From Chryseobacterium lactis (lineage in GTDB: Bacteria; Bacteroidota; Bacteroidia; Flavobacteriales; Weeksellaceae), in contig NZ_CP033924.1 in NCBI RefSeq assembly GCF_003815875.1, positions 1,736,001 to 1,800,000 on the forward strand: 64,000 nt of DNA, read 5' to 3'. A model generated the notes under the pieces. It was not told where the DNA came from. It searched no databases and was given only the letters and a program-made list of their open reading frames with translations. Shown here one piece after another: positions 50,479 through 59,234 of this stretch. The position numbers were made by a program, and so were the translations under genes. The stretch's first letter is position 1. The number at the start of each line of letters is the position of its first letter.

Positions 50479-52008
50479 TTAAGGCATTTTGAATCCTTTA
50501 GTATAGATTCTTCCGTAATCATCTACGAATTTCACCTGTACGTTGCCCTGATATTTTTCAAGAACCTTTTCAACGTCTTTCTGTGAGTTAACAGGCTTGC
50601 CATTAACCTCTATGATAATGTAGTTGTCTACGATTCCGATTTTGGCCATTTCGCTGCCTTCTGATACGTTTTTAGCAACAACACCACTGGTTAGTCCGTA
50701 TTCAGTTTTGAATCTGTCATTCAATGGATCAAATTCAGCACCGATTTTTTCCGTTACACTAAGATCTGCTTTAGTTCTTGTAGAAGTACCTCCTTTCTGG
50801 TCTTTAAGTGTTACGTTAGTCGTGGATTCTTTTCCGTTTCTTGAATAAGTAACCTGAACCTTATCACCAGGACGCTTGCTTCCGATAGACATAGACAGAT
50901 CAGCAAAATCTGTGATGTCGTAATTGTCTATTTTTGTAATGATATCTCCTTTTTTCAGACCTGCATCTTCAGCACCGCTGCTATCGCCAAATCCTGTAAC
51001 ATAAACTCCGGAACCGGATTTAATGCTGGTTTTGAATTGCTTATTATAAGCCTGAACCTGTTGGTCATTGGAAAGGTCTAATGAAGAAACTCCTAAGAAT
51101 CCTCTTTGTACAATACCAAACTTCTTGATATCCTCAACAATTTTTCTTGCCAGATTGGAAGGAACGGCAAATCCGTATCCCTGATAATATCCTGTTGTAG
51201 ATTGGATCGCAGAGTTGATTCCGATAAGTTCACCATTGGTATTTACCAAAGCACCTCCGGAGTTACCCGGGTTGATGGCGGCATCCGTCTGAATAAAGCT
51301 TTCAATTGGATTGCTTGCTTTCCCCTGGCTTCCTAAAATACCGATTCCTCTTCCTTTAGCAGAAACAATACCTGCGGTTACGGTAGAGTTTAGTCCCAGT
51401 GGATTTCCTACCGCAAGCACCCATTGTCCTACATCAATATTATCCGAGTTCGCAAAGTTTAAATAAGGAAGTCCTTTCTCTTCGATCTTTAGTAGAGAAA
51501 TGTCCGTATTAGGGTCAGTTCCCACCAACGTTGCGATATATGATTTCTTGTTGCTTAATACAACTTCCAGTTTATTGGCACCTGCCACTACGTGGTTGTT
51601 CGATATGATATAACCGTCAGGAGAAATAATGACCCCTGATCCCATACCTGAAGGCATATTGTCCGGAGCCTGCTGTTGCTTTTGCCTTTGCTGACCTCTC
51701 CCTCCGAACGGATCTCCGAAGAAATAATCGAACAAATCCTGCTCTGAGGCTCTGCTCGCGGTTCTGCTTTGATAGTTTTTAATAGTAACTACAGCAGGAA
51801 CGGTTGTTTTCGCTGCTTTTACAAAGTCATCACCCACTGCTCCCGTATTCATTCCTGCAAATGAGGCTGTAGGGGCTGCTGTGGTGAAATAAGATTGATC
51901 TCCATTATTGGAGCCATGCCCAAAATATTGTATTGCTCCAACGGTAGTAGCTCCTGAAACAACTCCAACTACCGCAAATGGTAATAGTTTTTTTAAAGTA
52001 CTCTTCAT
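50479..52008 (-). CDS. HtrA/DegP-family serine protease with two PDZ domains
   Basis: A 509-residue periplasmic protease with a hydrophobic N-terminal segment (about 8-27). The trypsin-like domain has a full triad: H139 in SNNHVV, D169 in NTDISLL and S250 in NPGNSGGAL. Two PDZ domains follow (FLGVSSLDLSNDQQV... and the C-terminal GLTSGVVAKNVSEGSEMAKIG). A Gln-rich loop (GGRGQQRQKQQQAP) lies before the protease core. DegP-type proteases degrade or refold misfolded envelope proteins. A minus-strand -7 box is at 52061-52068. Confidence 0.95.
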   Translation of the reverse strand: MKSTLKKLLPFAVVGVVSGATTVGAIQYFGHGSNNGDQSYFTTAAPTASFAGMNTGAVGDDFVKAAKTTVPAVVTIKNYQSRTASRASEQDLFDYFFGDPFGGRGQQRQKQQQAPDNMPSGMGSGVIISPDGYIISNNHVVAGANKLEVVLSNKKSYIATLVGTDPNTDISLLKIEEKGLPYLNFANSDNIDVGQWVLAVGNPLGLNSTVTAGIVSAKGRGIGILGSQGKASNPIESFIQTDAAINPGNSGGALVNTNGELIGINSAIQSTTGYYQGYGFAVPSNLARKIVEDIKKFGIVQRGFLGVSSLDLSNDQQVQAYNKQFKTSIKSGSGVYVTGFGDSSGAEDAGLKKGDIITKIDNYDITDFADLSMSIGSKRPGDKVQVTYSRNGKESTTNVTLKDQKGGTSTRTKADLSVTEKIGAEFDPLNDRFKTEYGLTSGVVAKNVSEGSEMAKIGIVDNYIIIEVNGKPVNSQKDVEKVLEKYQGNVQVKFVDDYGRIYTKGFKMP

Positions 52009-52380
52009 TGTATATCTTTCTTGTTTATTAATTAATTTCTGTAAAATGTTTTTGAGTAAACAAATTTAATGTTAAATAAGTAAGCAATTAGTATGCTATG
52101 TTTCAATTTTAACTAAAATTTAACTGCTATTATGTCATTTTATGTATTATGTCATAATTGTTAATGTCAGAGTTAACAAAACTTAAAAAAAAATTAAAGA
52201 AAAATCAGACATTATAGCGTATAATTTACCATATAAAATGGACAAAATAGCATTCGGTTTTCAATTTTCCTTTTTCAATGATAAAATTTGCTGCGGTGTA
52301 TCATTGATGTCTATAAAAATACTTAATTCAAAAATGATTATCTTTGCAAAAATATTTTTCTCACTTAAAAAGTTTATAGC
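52009..52380. other. Divergent promoter region of htrA and trhO
   Basis: No gene here. For htrA the minus-strand box TAAATTTG lies at 52061-52068. For trhO TATCTTTG lies at 52339-52346, giving a leader of about 30 bases. The rest is AT-rich with nothing I recognise. Confidence 0.5.
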
Positions 52381-53748
52381 ATGCAACTGTATAACACCTT
52401 AAGCGCAGAAGAAAGAGCTCAACTTATTGAAGAAGCTGGTAAGGAACGTCTTACATTGTCTTTCTATGCGTACGCCAAAATTGAAGATCCCAAAAAATTT
52501 CGCGATGAATTATTTATAGCCTGGAATGCACTTGATGCACTTGGCCGTATTTATGTTGCTCATGAAGGAATTAATGCTCAGATGAGTGTACCTGCGGATC
52601 AATTTGAAGCTTTTCGTGATACGCTGGAAGTATATGATTTTATGAAAGGAATTCGCTTAAATGTAGCGGTGGATCAGGATGATTATTCCTTTTTAAAACT
52701 GACTATTAAAGTTAGAAATAAAATTGTTGCCGACGGTTTGAATGATGATTCTTTTGATGTGACCAATAAAGGGATTCACCTGAAAGCTCAGGAATTTAAT
52801 GATTTGCTTGAAGATCCTAATACCATTGTTGTTGACTTCAGAAACCACTATGAAAGTGAAGTAGGTCATTTTGAAAAAGCGATTACTCCTGATGTGGAAA
52901 ACTTCAGAGAAAGTTTGCCGATCATCAATGAGCAATTACAAGACTTTAAAGAAGATAAAAACTTACTGATGTATTGTACAGGAGGAATTCGTTGTGAAAA
53001 AGCGAGTGCCTACTTTAAACATCAGGGGTTTAAAAATGTATATCAATTAGAGGGGGGAATTATCGAATACACCCGTCAGATCAAAGAAGAAGGCATTAAA
53101 AGTAAATTTATTGGAAAAAACTTTGTATTTGACCACCGTTTAGGAGAAAGAATTACGGACGATATTATTTCACAATGCCACCAGTGTGGTAAACCTTGTG
53201 ATAATCACACCAATTGTGCTAATGATGCCTGTCATCTGTTGTTTATTCAATGTGATGAATGTAAGGCAGCGATGGAAAACTGTTGTTCTACGGAATGTGT
53301 AGAAACGATCCATTTGCCATGGGAAGAGCAATTAAAATTAAGAAAAGGACTGCAGGTTGGGAATAAGGTATTCAGAAAAGGAAAATCTGAAGCGTTGAAA
53401 TTTAAAAATTCAGGCGATTTACCCATTAAACCACTAGCCAAAGCTGAAACAAAAAATATCCGCCAGAAGATTGCTGTTAAGAAAGTATTGGTTGGAAAAG
53501 CTGAACATTATTATTCAAAATCAAAAATTGCACAGTTTTTAATTGAAAATAAAGAACTTTCTGTTGGAGATCAGGTTTTGATTTCCGGGCCTACCACTGG
53601 TGAGCAGGAACTTACCATTACAAAAATTCATGTAAATGGAGGACCTTGCGAAACGGCTAAAGTTGGAGATCAAATTACTTTTGAACTTCCTTACAGAGTT
53701 CGTTTATCAGATAAATTATATAAAATTCAACAAGCTGAAAACGCATAA
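52381..53748 (+). CDS. trhO: tRNA U34 hydroxylase TrhO (YceA, rhodanese) with C-terminal barrel
   Basis: A 455-residue protein. The N-terminal acylphosphatase-like domain (about 1-110: SFYAYAKIEDP, AHEGINAQMSVP) and rhodanese domain with catalytic C199 (MYCTGGIRCEKA) define TrhO, which makes 5-hydroxyuridine at tRNA position 34 using oxygen. A cysteine-rich segment (CHQCGKPCDNHTNCANDACH) follows. Residues from about 358 on (VLVGKAEHYYSKSKIAQF, VGDQVLISGPTTG, VRLSDKLYKI) read like a translation-factor domain-2 barrel. This makes it about 100 residues longer than the E. coli protein. It is 5 bp from the next gene, so the two are co-transcribed. Confidence 0.93.
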   Translation: MQLYNTLSAEERAQLIEEAGKERLTLSFYAYAKIEDPKKFRDELFIAWNALDALGRIYVAHEGINAQMSVPADQFEAFRDTLEVYDFMKGIRLNVAVDQDDYSFLKLTIKVRNKIVADGLNDDSFDVTNKGIHLKAQEFNDLLEDPNTIVVDFRNHYESEVGHFEKAITPDVENFRESLPIINEQLQDFKEDKNLLMYCTGGIRCEKASAYFKHQGFKNVYQLEGGIIEYTRQIKEEGIKSKFIGKNFVFDHRLGERITDDIISQCHQCGKPCDNHTNCANDACHLLFIQCDECKAAMENCCSTECVETIHLPWEEQLKLRKGLQVGNKVFRKGKSEALKFKNSGDLPIKPLAKAETKNIRQKIAVKKVLVGKAEHYYSKSKIAQFLIENKELSVGDQVLISGPTTGEQELTITKIHVNGGPCETAKVGDQITFELPYRVRLSDKLYKIQQAENA

Positions 53749-53753
53749 CAGAT

Positions 53754-54329
53754 ATGTTAAAAGCTGAGCTTAGAAAAAAATATATGCAAAAAAGAAAAGC
53801 CTTGTCAATTGATGAGGCTTTCTTGTTATCTCAAAAGATTTTTGAAAATTTCATTGGTTATTTTAAGCCTGAAGAAGGAGAGAAAGTTCATATTTTTATT
53901 CCTATTCAGAAGTTTAACGAGATAGATACCCGGATATTCATACAGGATTTTCTAACCCGGAAAATCCGTGTGTATGTACCTAAAATTGTAGATGATAAGC
54001 TTATTAATATTGAAATTAATCAGAATACGGTTTTTGAAACCAATTCCTGGGGGATTTCAGAACCGGTAACCAATGAAGATTCAGGAGAGATTCATTTTCA
54101 TTATGTTATCACTCCTTTATTATATTGTGATAAAAAAGGCAATAGAGTAGGATACGGTAAAGGATTCTATGACGGTCTTTTTCAAAGTATTTCTCCTGAA
54201 ACAAAAAAAATCGGAGTCAATTACTTTGACCCCGATGAATATATCGATGATGTCTGGGAAAATGATATTTCCTTAGACTATTTGGTTACTCCTGTTGAAG
54301 TACTGTCTTTCTTAAATGGTTTACAATAA
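53754..54329 (+). CDS. 5-formyltetrahydrofolate cyclo-ligase
   Basis: A 191-residue enzyme. The N-terminus has the basic helix ELRKKYMQKRKALS, and the C-terminal nucleotide and folate motif is GNRVGYGKGFYDGLF, followed by KIGVNYFDP and VTPVEV. It converts 5-formyl-THF and ATP to 5,10-methenyl-THF. The start is 5 bp after trhO. Its 3' end overlaps the convergent lipoprotein gene by 52 bp. Length is normal for the family. Confidence 0.95.
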   Translation: MLKAELRKKYMQKRKALSIDEAFLLSQKIFENFIGYFKPEEGEKVHIFIPIQKFNEIDTRIFIQDFLTRKIRVYVPKIVDDKLINIEINQNTVFETNSWGISEPVTNEDSGEIHFHYVITPLLYCDKKGNRVGYGKGFYDGLFQSISPETKKIGVNYFDPDEYIDDVWENDISLDYLVTPVEVLSFLNGLQ

Positions 54330-54859
54330 AAATCCAAGAAATAGAATTTAAATTCTTTTTTAAGCTTCGGTCTGGACAGTAAAATATATTGGGCATTCTT
54401 TTCAAAGCTTCCTAAAGACTTATTCTTACCGTCAAAATACTCTACATTAAATTTGGCATAATCCAGCGTGTCTTTTTTATAAAACTCTTTATACACATTC
54501 AGGTTATTTACCTTCACTGATTTTACTTTCATGCTATCCAGTTCTTTGAAAAGATTTTTGAAAGTCAAAGAATCAGGTTTGTGGAAATAACTTTCCATCT
54601 GTGAATAGATAACGGTGTCTATCTCGGTATTTCTGTTGCCGGACAGATAAAGGGTTGAAAGGTCAAGAAGTTCCTGAACTTTTTGTTTGGTAATAGAATT
54701 GATTGCCTGCATACTATCCATCTGTACTGCAGGGTAACTTTTTGCGTTGTTGCTGTTTCGTAATTTATCAAGGTCACTGACTTCTGTACTTTTTTTATTA
54801 CAGGCAACAAATAAAGCCAAAAGCACCGTGAAAATTAAAAAATTATTTATTTTTTTCAT
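54278..54859 (-). CDS. Lipoprotein of unknown function
   Basis: A 193-residue lipoprotein (lipobox LFVAC, Cys20). The mature part is charged and helical at first (SDLDKLRNSNNAKSYPAVQMDS...ITKQKVQELLDLSTLYL) and more beta-rich later (VNNLNVYKEFYKKDTLDYAKFNVEYF). It overlaps the upstream 393-residue gene by 17 bp on the same strand and runs 52 bp into the convergent cyclo-ligase gene. I do not recognise the family. Coupling suggests it works with the membrane protein before it. Confidence 0.7.
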   Translation of the reverse strand: MKKINNFLIFTVLLALFVACNKKSTEVSDLDKLRNSNNAKSYPAVQMDSMQAINSITKQKVQELLDLSTLYLSGNRNTEIDTVIYSQMESYFHKPDSLTFKNLFKELDSMKVKSVKVNNLNVYKEFYKKDTLDYAKFNVEYFDGKNKSLGSFEKNAQYILLSRPKLKKEFKFYFLDFYCKPFKKDSTSTGVTK

Positions 54860-56024
54860 CTGTGGAGGTGATTTTAAATTTGATCGATATAATTTTACCG
54901 TTGGCGTCTTTTTTCATTTCTATAACACTCAGGTTTTTCAATGAGGTGGTAGGAGTGGTTACCAGAGTGATATACTTCTGTTTATCCAATCTCTCAATTC
55001 CGTAAGTATCATTGTCATATACCTGATAAATAATAGCGTTATTGCTGATTAGATTTTCAAGCTGATTTCTTTTTTGTTTAATAAGAGCAACCTGTTCTTC
55101 AGGATTGCCTCCTTTGATGTCTTTTATGGAGAAATAATAAACTGCCATTTTATAGTCATCAGGTTTCAGTTCTATTTTTTCTTCTTCCGGGGCATTTTCC
55201 AGGTTTCTGTTAACTTCCAGTGGTTCATAAAATGGAGCACTGATGCGCATTTTCAGATTTTTATCTTTAGTGGAATAGAAAAAACAATCGCCCGGTTTTA
55301 TTTTATACATCAATGGAGATTCATTTTCCTTCACTACCATTATTTCTAAGGTATTGATAACAGAAACTCCCCGGTCTTTATCGATAAAGCAGTATTTATA
55401 AGTTTTTGAAAAAAGTACATCTTTAAAACCTAGCAAGCCGGTGATGGTAATTAAGATAGAAGTAACAAAAGCCCAGGCATTTTTTTTAAAGAAATTCTTC
55501 TTAGGAGATACTGCTGAAACTTCGGTTTCATTTACTTGGGTTGTTTTGTTGCTAATTTGCTGATTTTCAGTATTTGTTTTTTGTAAATCAACGTTTTCGT
55601 GGGGTTTAATTTCAACTTTTTTAGGTTGAATTTCCGTTTTTGGAAGCTGAGGAGAGTCTGTCACTGTTTTTTCAAGCTCAGTGATTTCTTCTTCCTCCAA
55701 GTCGTCATTTTCCTGAAGCAATTCTCCGGCAAAAAGATGCTGCTTTTTAAATTCGTACCATGAGTCGTAACCCGCATAAATACTCAATAAATTGAGCATG
55801 TCAATTCTTGGTAATTTAGTAACCGGTGATGTTTTGAAATAGGTATAAAATGACTTTTCGCTGATGTTGCCTTTGGCTTTTTTACGAAGGTCTTCCTGGA
55901 AATATATAATGTCTATACCCTTCCACTTCGATATGTCATCCTGCGAAGGGGTATATTCTTTTAAGTATTGACCCTGAACATCCTTTTTTAGCTGTTCAAA
56001 GTGTAAAAGATCTAAATCTGTCAA
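54843..56024 (-). CDS. Single-pass membrane protein with N-terminal helical cytosolic domain
   Basis: A 393-residue protein without a signal peptide. The N-terminal 105 residues (LLHFEQLKKDVQGQY...ISEKSFYTYFKT...LLSIYAGYDSWYEFKKQ) look like a helical, possibly DNA-binding domain. A charged, low-complexity linker follows, then one transmembrane helix (AWAFVTSILITITGLLGF, about 190-207) and a beta-rich exterior domain. This resembles RodZ-like or anti-sigma-like layouts, with a cytosolic sensor or binder linked to an outside domain. The gene overlaps the lipoprotein gene by 17 bp. I do not know its function. Confidence 0.65.
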   Translation of the reverse strand: MTDLDLLHFEQLKKDVQGQYLKEYTPSQDDISKWKGIDIIYFQEDLRKKAKGNISEKSFYTYFKTSPVTKLPRIDMLNLLSIYAGYDSWYEFKKQHLFAGELLQENDDLEEEEITELEKTVTDSPQLPKTEIQPKKVEIKPHENVDLQKTNTENQQISNKTTQVNETEVSAVSPKKNFFKKNAWAFVTSILITITGLLGFKDVLFSKTYKYCFIDKDRGVSVINTLEIMVVKENESPLMYKIKPGDCFFYSTKDKNLKMRISAPFYEPLEVNRNLENAPEEEKIELKPDDYKMAVYYFSIKDIKGGNPEEQVALIKQKRNQLENLISNNAIIYQVYDNDTYGIERLDKQKYITLVTTPTTSLKNLSVIEMKKDANGKIISIKFKITSTDEKNK

Positions 56025-56130
56025 TTTTTCAAAAAATGGTTAAATTATTGATTATCAGTTATATTTTTTTGTAAAACTATTTTACAAAGGTATTACAATT
56101 ATTTTTCATAAACAAATTTTCTAACTGCTC

Positions 56131-56138
56131 TACCTTTG
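56131..56138 (+). promoter_or_regulatory. -7 box before the Ala-rich lipoprotein (TACCTTTG)
   Basis: TACCTTTG fits TAnnTTTG and gives a leader of about 64 bases to the ATG at 56208. No clean -33 element was found. Confidence 0.45.
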
Positions 56139-56207
56139 TCTTGTTCAAATAACAGAACAGAAGAAAATTTTATAAAACAATATTAACAAAATTAAATTTA
56201 ATTTATT

Positions 56208-56549
56208 ATGAAAAAGTCATTATTCGTAGCTGCTATCGCTGCAATCTCTCTAGTTGCTTGTAAAAAAACTGAAGCTACTTCTACTGAAGGAGCAACTGAT
56301 TCTGCTGCTGCTAACGTAGCTGATTCTGCTGCTGTAGTTTCTGACTCTGCTGCTAAAGTTGTTGATTCTGCTGCTACTACAGCTGTAGAAGCTACTAAAG
56401 ATGCTGCTGCTGCAACTACTGCTGCTGGTGCTACTGTAGCTAAAGATGCTGCTAAAGGTGCTGCTGACGCTGCTAAAGGTGCTGCTGATGCTGCTAAAGG
56501 AGCTGCTGACGCTGCTAAAGATGCTGCAAAAGACGCTGCTAAGAAATAA
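56208..56549 (+). CDS. Ala/Lys-rich repetitive lipoprotein
   Basis: A 113-residue lipoprotein (lipobox SLVAC, Cys18). The mature protein is almost only Ala, Asp, Lys, Thr, Ser and Gly, with repeats such as DSAA/DSAAKV and, near the end, three GAADAAK units and DAAKDAAKK. It should form long Ala-rich helices. Codons are strongly biased to GCT, so the DNA is an imperfect GCT repeat, and a Ser-rich frame opens on the other strand by chance. It has its own promoter and terminator. Possible roles are an envelope spacer or stress protein, but nothing is proven. Confidence 0.7.
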   Translation: MKKSLFVAAIAAISLVACKKTEATSTEGATDSAAANVADSAAVVSDSAAKVVDSAATTAVEATKDAAAATTAAGATVAKDAAKGAADAAKGAADAAKGAADAAKDAAKDAAKK

Positions 56550-56575
56550 TTCTAGCATAAGCTTAAAAATAAAAG

Positions 56576-56606
56576 AACCGTTTCACCCAGTGAAACGGTT
56601 TTTTTA
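56576..56606 (+). terminator. Terminator of the Ala-rich lipoprotein gene
   Basis: A 10-bp stem (AACCGTTTCA with TGAAACGGTT) has a five-base loop and is followed by seven T. Confidence 0.88.
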
Positions 56607-56639
56607 TGCTTTATATGTAGACTTTCATCTTAACCTGTT

Positions 56640-56667
56640 ATTGCGAGCCGAAGGCGAAGCACTCTCA
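56640..56667. repeat. Short interspersed repeat relic
   Basis: ATTGCGAGCCGAAGGCGAAG followed by CACTCTC looks like a decayed version of the ATTGCGAGCGAAGCGAAGCAATCT repeats common in Chryseobacterium genomes. It lies between convergent genes. A related form sits inside rhs at 4000-4027. Confidence 0.5.
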
Positions 56668-56696
56668 CAGACATAAAAATTAAGGTCTATTATTAT

Positions 56697-57464
56697 TTAT
56701 CCCTTCTTCTGCTTCAAAGATTCATAGCAAGTAATCGCGACTGCATTACTTAAATTCAAAGAATCGATACTCCCAGCCATAGGAATGAGTGTGTTTTTTC
56801 CTTTACCCATCCAGAAATCACTTAATCCTGAATGCTCAGTGCCAAATAATACAGCAGAGCGTTGTGTAAAATCTCTTTTATAAAGATCTTCAGCAGTTTC
56901 ATCCATAAGAGTTGTATAAATATTGAATTTATTGTCCTGTAAGAATTTCAGTGTTTCTTCATTTTCGGCTTGATATACCTCCATCCCAAAAAGGCAGCCG
57001 ACACTTGATCTGATTACATTCGGATTATAAAAGTCCGTTTTTCCGTCCGCTACAATCAATGCATCAATTCCGAAAGCTTCGCAACTTCTCAGAATTGCAC
57101 CAAGATTTCCTGGCTTTTCTACGCCTTCAACAATGATGATTGTAGAATTATCTTTGGGAACAAATGATGAAAGAAGAGCTTCTTTTACCTGATAGATTCC
57201 GATAATTCCTTCCGAACTTCCTCTATAAGCTATTTTCTCGTATACTTTTTCACTTACCAAATGGATTTTTCCATCCGGCATTTTTCCATTAAATATATTT
57301 TCACAGATAAAGAACTCTACAGGTTCGAAATTGTATTGCAGAGCTCTTTCGTTTTCCTGCTGTCCTTCAACTACAAAGACATTGGATTTTTTACGAAATC
57401 TGTTGTCAGTAAGAAGCTTAGTGACATTTTTTATTTTATCGTTTTGAAAACTTTCTATCAGCAT
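56697..57464 (-). CDS. SpoU/TrmH-family RNA 2'-O-methyltransferase
   Basis: A 255-residue protein. The N-terminal substrate-binding part has KNVTKLLTDNRFRKKSNVFVVEGQ. The SPOUT domain has motif 1 KPGNLGAILRSCEAFGIDALIV, motif 2 NPNVIRSSVG and motif 3 SLNLSNAVAITCYE, preceded by LFGTEHSGLS. It transfers a methyl group from AdoMet to a ribose in rRNA or tRNA. Substrate cannot be read from this. It is 20 bp from the CPBP gene on the same strand. Confidence 0.92.
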   Translation of the reverse strand: MLIESFQNDKIKNVTKLLTDNRFRKKSNVFVVEGQQENERALQYNFEPVEFFICENIFNGKMPDGKIHLVSEKVYEKIAYRGSSEGIIGIYQVKEALLSSFVPKDNSTIIIVEGVEKPGNLGAILRSCEAFGIDALIVADGKTDFYNPNVIRSSVGCLFGMEVYQAENEETLKFLQDNKFNIYTTLMDETAEDLYKRDFTQRSAVLFGTEHSGLSDFWMGKGKNTLIPMAGSIDSLNLSNAVAITCYESLKQKKG

Positions 57465-57484
57465 TCCGCAAAATTATGCAAAAT

Positions 57485-58276
57485 TTATGATTGAAGTTCG
57501 CTGGTTTTTATAAAAAGACTTTTCAAAGTGACCTGAAACGGAATGTTATTTCTTTTTTTATAATAAATGATGATGCCTATGATGAGAAGAAGCGAGGAAA
57601 GTTTATAGATGTTTCCATAGAGATTTCCTGAAACGTTTGCTGAAACATTAAAGATTTCCCAATAGAAATTCATAAAGAAATGTGTGCATATAGCGGTCCA
57701 GAGGTTATAGTCTGTTTCAAAATAGATCCAGGCAAAAAATATCGATCCTAAAAATGTGATTGAAAATATCTCAATGAGTTCAGTTGTATTTTGGCTTTGA
57801 TATAAGTGAACCTGTGCAAACAACAAAGATCCCAGCAGCAAAGATGATAGAAACCCGAGCCTGGTAAAACGATATAACACACCAATCAGAAATGCTCTGA
57901 ATATTATTTCTTCGAAAAATGCAGAGGAAATAGTGTTGATAAAAAGTGATTCGATGTCAATCTTAGTGATTATACTGAAATGCAAGCTATATCCTACTGC
58001 CATTACAAAGGTTCCCAAGAAGGCGATGGTGAATCCTTTTACTATTAATTTATTTACAGAAAGCAGATCTGCTATTTTTTTCTCAGGCAGTACAATTTTT
58101 AAAGTAGTAATAAGAGGAATCAGTGTAATTGAATAAGCAATTACATGAGCCAGTGCTTTACTGTGAAAGAGCCTTTGTGAAAAGCTTTGAATAGTTTTAA
58201 AACAATAAAGATCGAAAAAATAATAAGTACAAAAACCTAAAATAAAGATTAATAAAAAGCGAATGTTTTTACTCAT
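57485..58276 (-). CDS. CPBP-family intramembrane metalloprotease
   Basis: A 263-residue protein with about eight membrane segments. The Abi/CPBP motifs are present: SAFFEEIIFRAFLIGVLY (EExxxR), SSLLLGSLLFAQVHLYQ, and CTHFFMNFYWE (HxxxN). CPBP enzymes cut within membranes, as in CAAX prenyl-protein processing or bacteriocin self-immunity in other phyla. The substrate here is unknown. It precedes the methyltransferase gene by 20 bp, so the two may be co-transcribed. Confidence 0.85.
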   Translation of the reverse strand: MSKNIRFLLIFILGFCTYYFFDLYCFKTIQSFSQRLFHSKALAHVIAYSITLIPLITTLKIVLPEKKIADLLSVNKLIVKGFTIAFLGTFVMAVGYSLHFSIITKIDIESLFINTISSAFFEEIIFRAFLIGVLYRFTRLGFLSSLLLGSLLFAQVHLYQSQNTTELIEIFSITFLGSIFFAWIYFETDYNLWTAICTHFFMNFYWEIFNVSANVSGNLYGNIYKLSSLLLIIGIIIYYKKRNNIPFQVTLKSLFIKTSELQS

Positions 58277-58367
58277 GTCAATTAATTTTTGAGCAAAAAT
58301 GCAGCTTTAAATCAGTGGCTTGAAATTAATGTGACGAATGTAAAGGAATAGTGACCAATGACAACCT

Positions 58368-59207
58368 TTAGTTATTTATTTGCTGCAACTGTGGGATAAT
58401 TGCAGGTATAAAAGTTCTTGAAACGGGAATTTCAAAGTCTGTTCCCGGAATAACTAATTTGTATCCCTGTGCGTTCCCCTTAATAATTTTTACTTTTCTG
58501 AGGTTAACAATGTAGGAGCGATGGCATCTTTTAATAGAAGTTGTTTCAATTTGCTGTAAGGCACCCGTTAAGCTTATTCTGATTATATGTTTTTTTAAAA
58601 TATCATTTTCCAGCAGATAAAATGTGCAATAGTTTTCCATAGATTGGGCATATAGAAAATCGTTTTCATGAATGATCAGCTCTGCATTGCCGGTAGAGAT
58701 CTTTAGTGCTTTTGGTTGAATTGATAAAGGATTGCCAGAGAGCTGTTGTGAAATATTTCTTGCAATATTTTCATGCATGCTTTTTAAATAAATATACCGC
58801 GATAAAATATAAATAACAGAAATAGGAATACCTAGCGCCAGAGAATAAAGAAGCATATAGAAATAATTTTCAAAGCTAAGTTCTACGTGGCTCAGGAAGA
58901 GTGAATTATAAAAATAAGAAAAAACAGACCCCAGAAATAAGATGATGATAATCTTTAAAAGTTCAGCTCCTATACTCCAATTTGTAAACCGGTAAGTAAA
59001 AATATTTACAATTAAAAAAGCAGTACCAAAAATAACACAGTATGGAAAAAGTAATAGCAGTTTGTATGGATGGTTAAAGTTTTGTGTCCCGAATGGCTGA
59101 AAAATAATAAGAAATAAATAGACTGAAACTCCTGATGCCATAGATGATACCAGAATTTCTTTTAAAGATTCTGATTTAGGATAGGGGGATGATGTAAAAG
59201 AAGACAT
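58368..59207 (-). CDS. LytTR-type DNA-binding regulator with membrane domain
   Basis: A 279-residue protein. The first 150 residues hold four hydrophobic helices (about 22-38, 49-68, 80-100, 117-140), and the C-terminal 100 are a LytTR domain: KISTGNAELIIHENDFLYAQ, then MENYCTFYLL and SIKRCHRSYIVNLRKVKII. Such membrane-bound LytTR regulators, common in Bacteroidota, bind direct repeats in promoters and probably sense something at the membrane. No receiver domain is present. The next gene lies 27 bp away on the same strand. Confidence 0.85.
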   Translation of the reverse strand: MSSFTSSPYPKSESLKEILVSSMASGVSVYLFLIIFQPFGTQNFNHPYKLLLLFPYCVIFGTAFLIVNIFTYRFTNWSIGAELLKIIIILFLGSVFSYFYNSLFLSHVELSFENYFYMLLYSLALGIPISVIYILSRYIYLKSMHENIARNISQQLSGNPLSIQPKALKISTGNAELIIHENDFLYAQSMENYCTFYLLENDILKKHIIRISLTGALQQIETTSIKRCHRSYIVNLRKVKIIKGNAQGYKLVIPGTDFEIPVSRTFIPAIIPQLQQINN

Positions 59208-59234
59208 ACAGACTATTGATAAGATTCAAATACT

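Noticed and set aside
56250..56558. Long Ser-rich frame on the minus strand
   Set aside because: It is the mirror of the GCT-rich Ala codons of the lipoprotein gene; composition is extreme and there is no start context.
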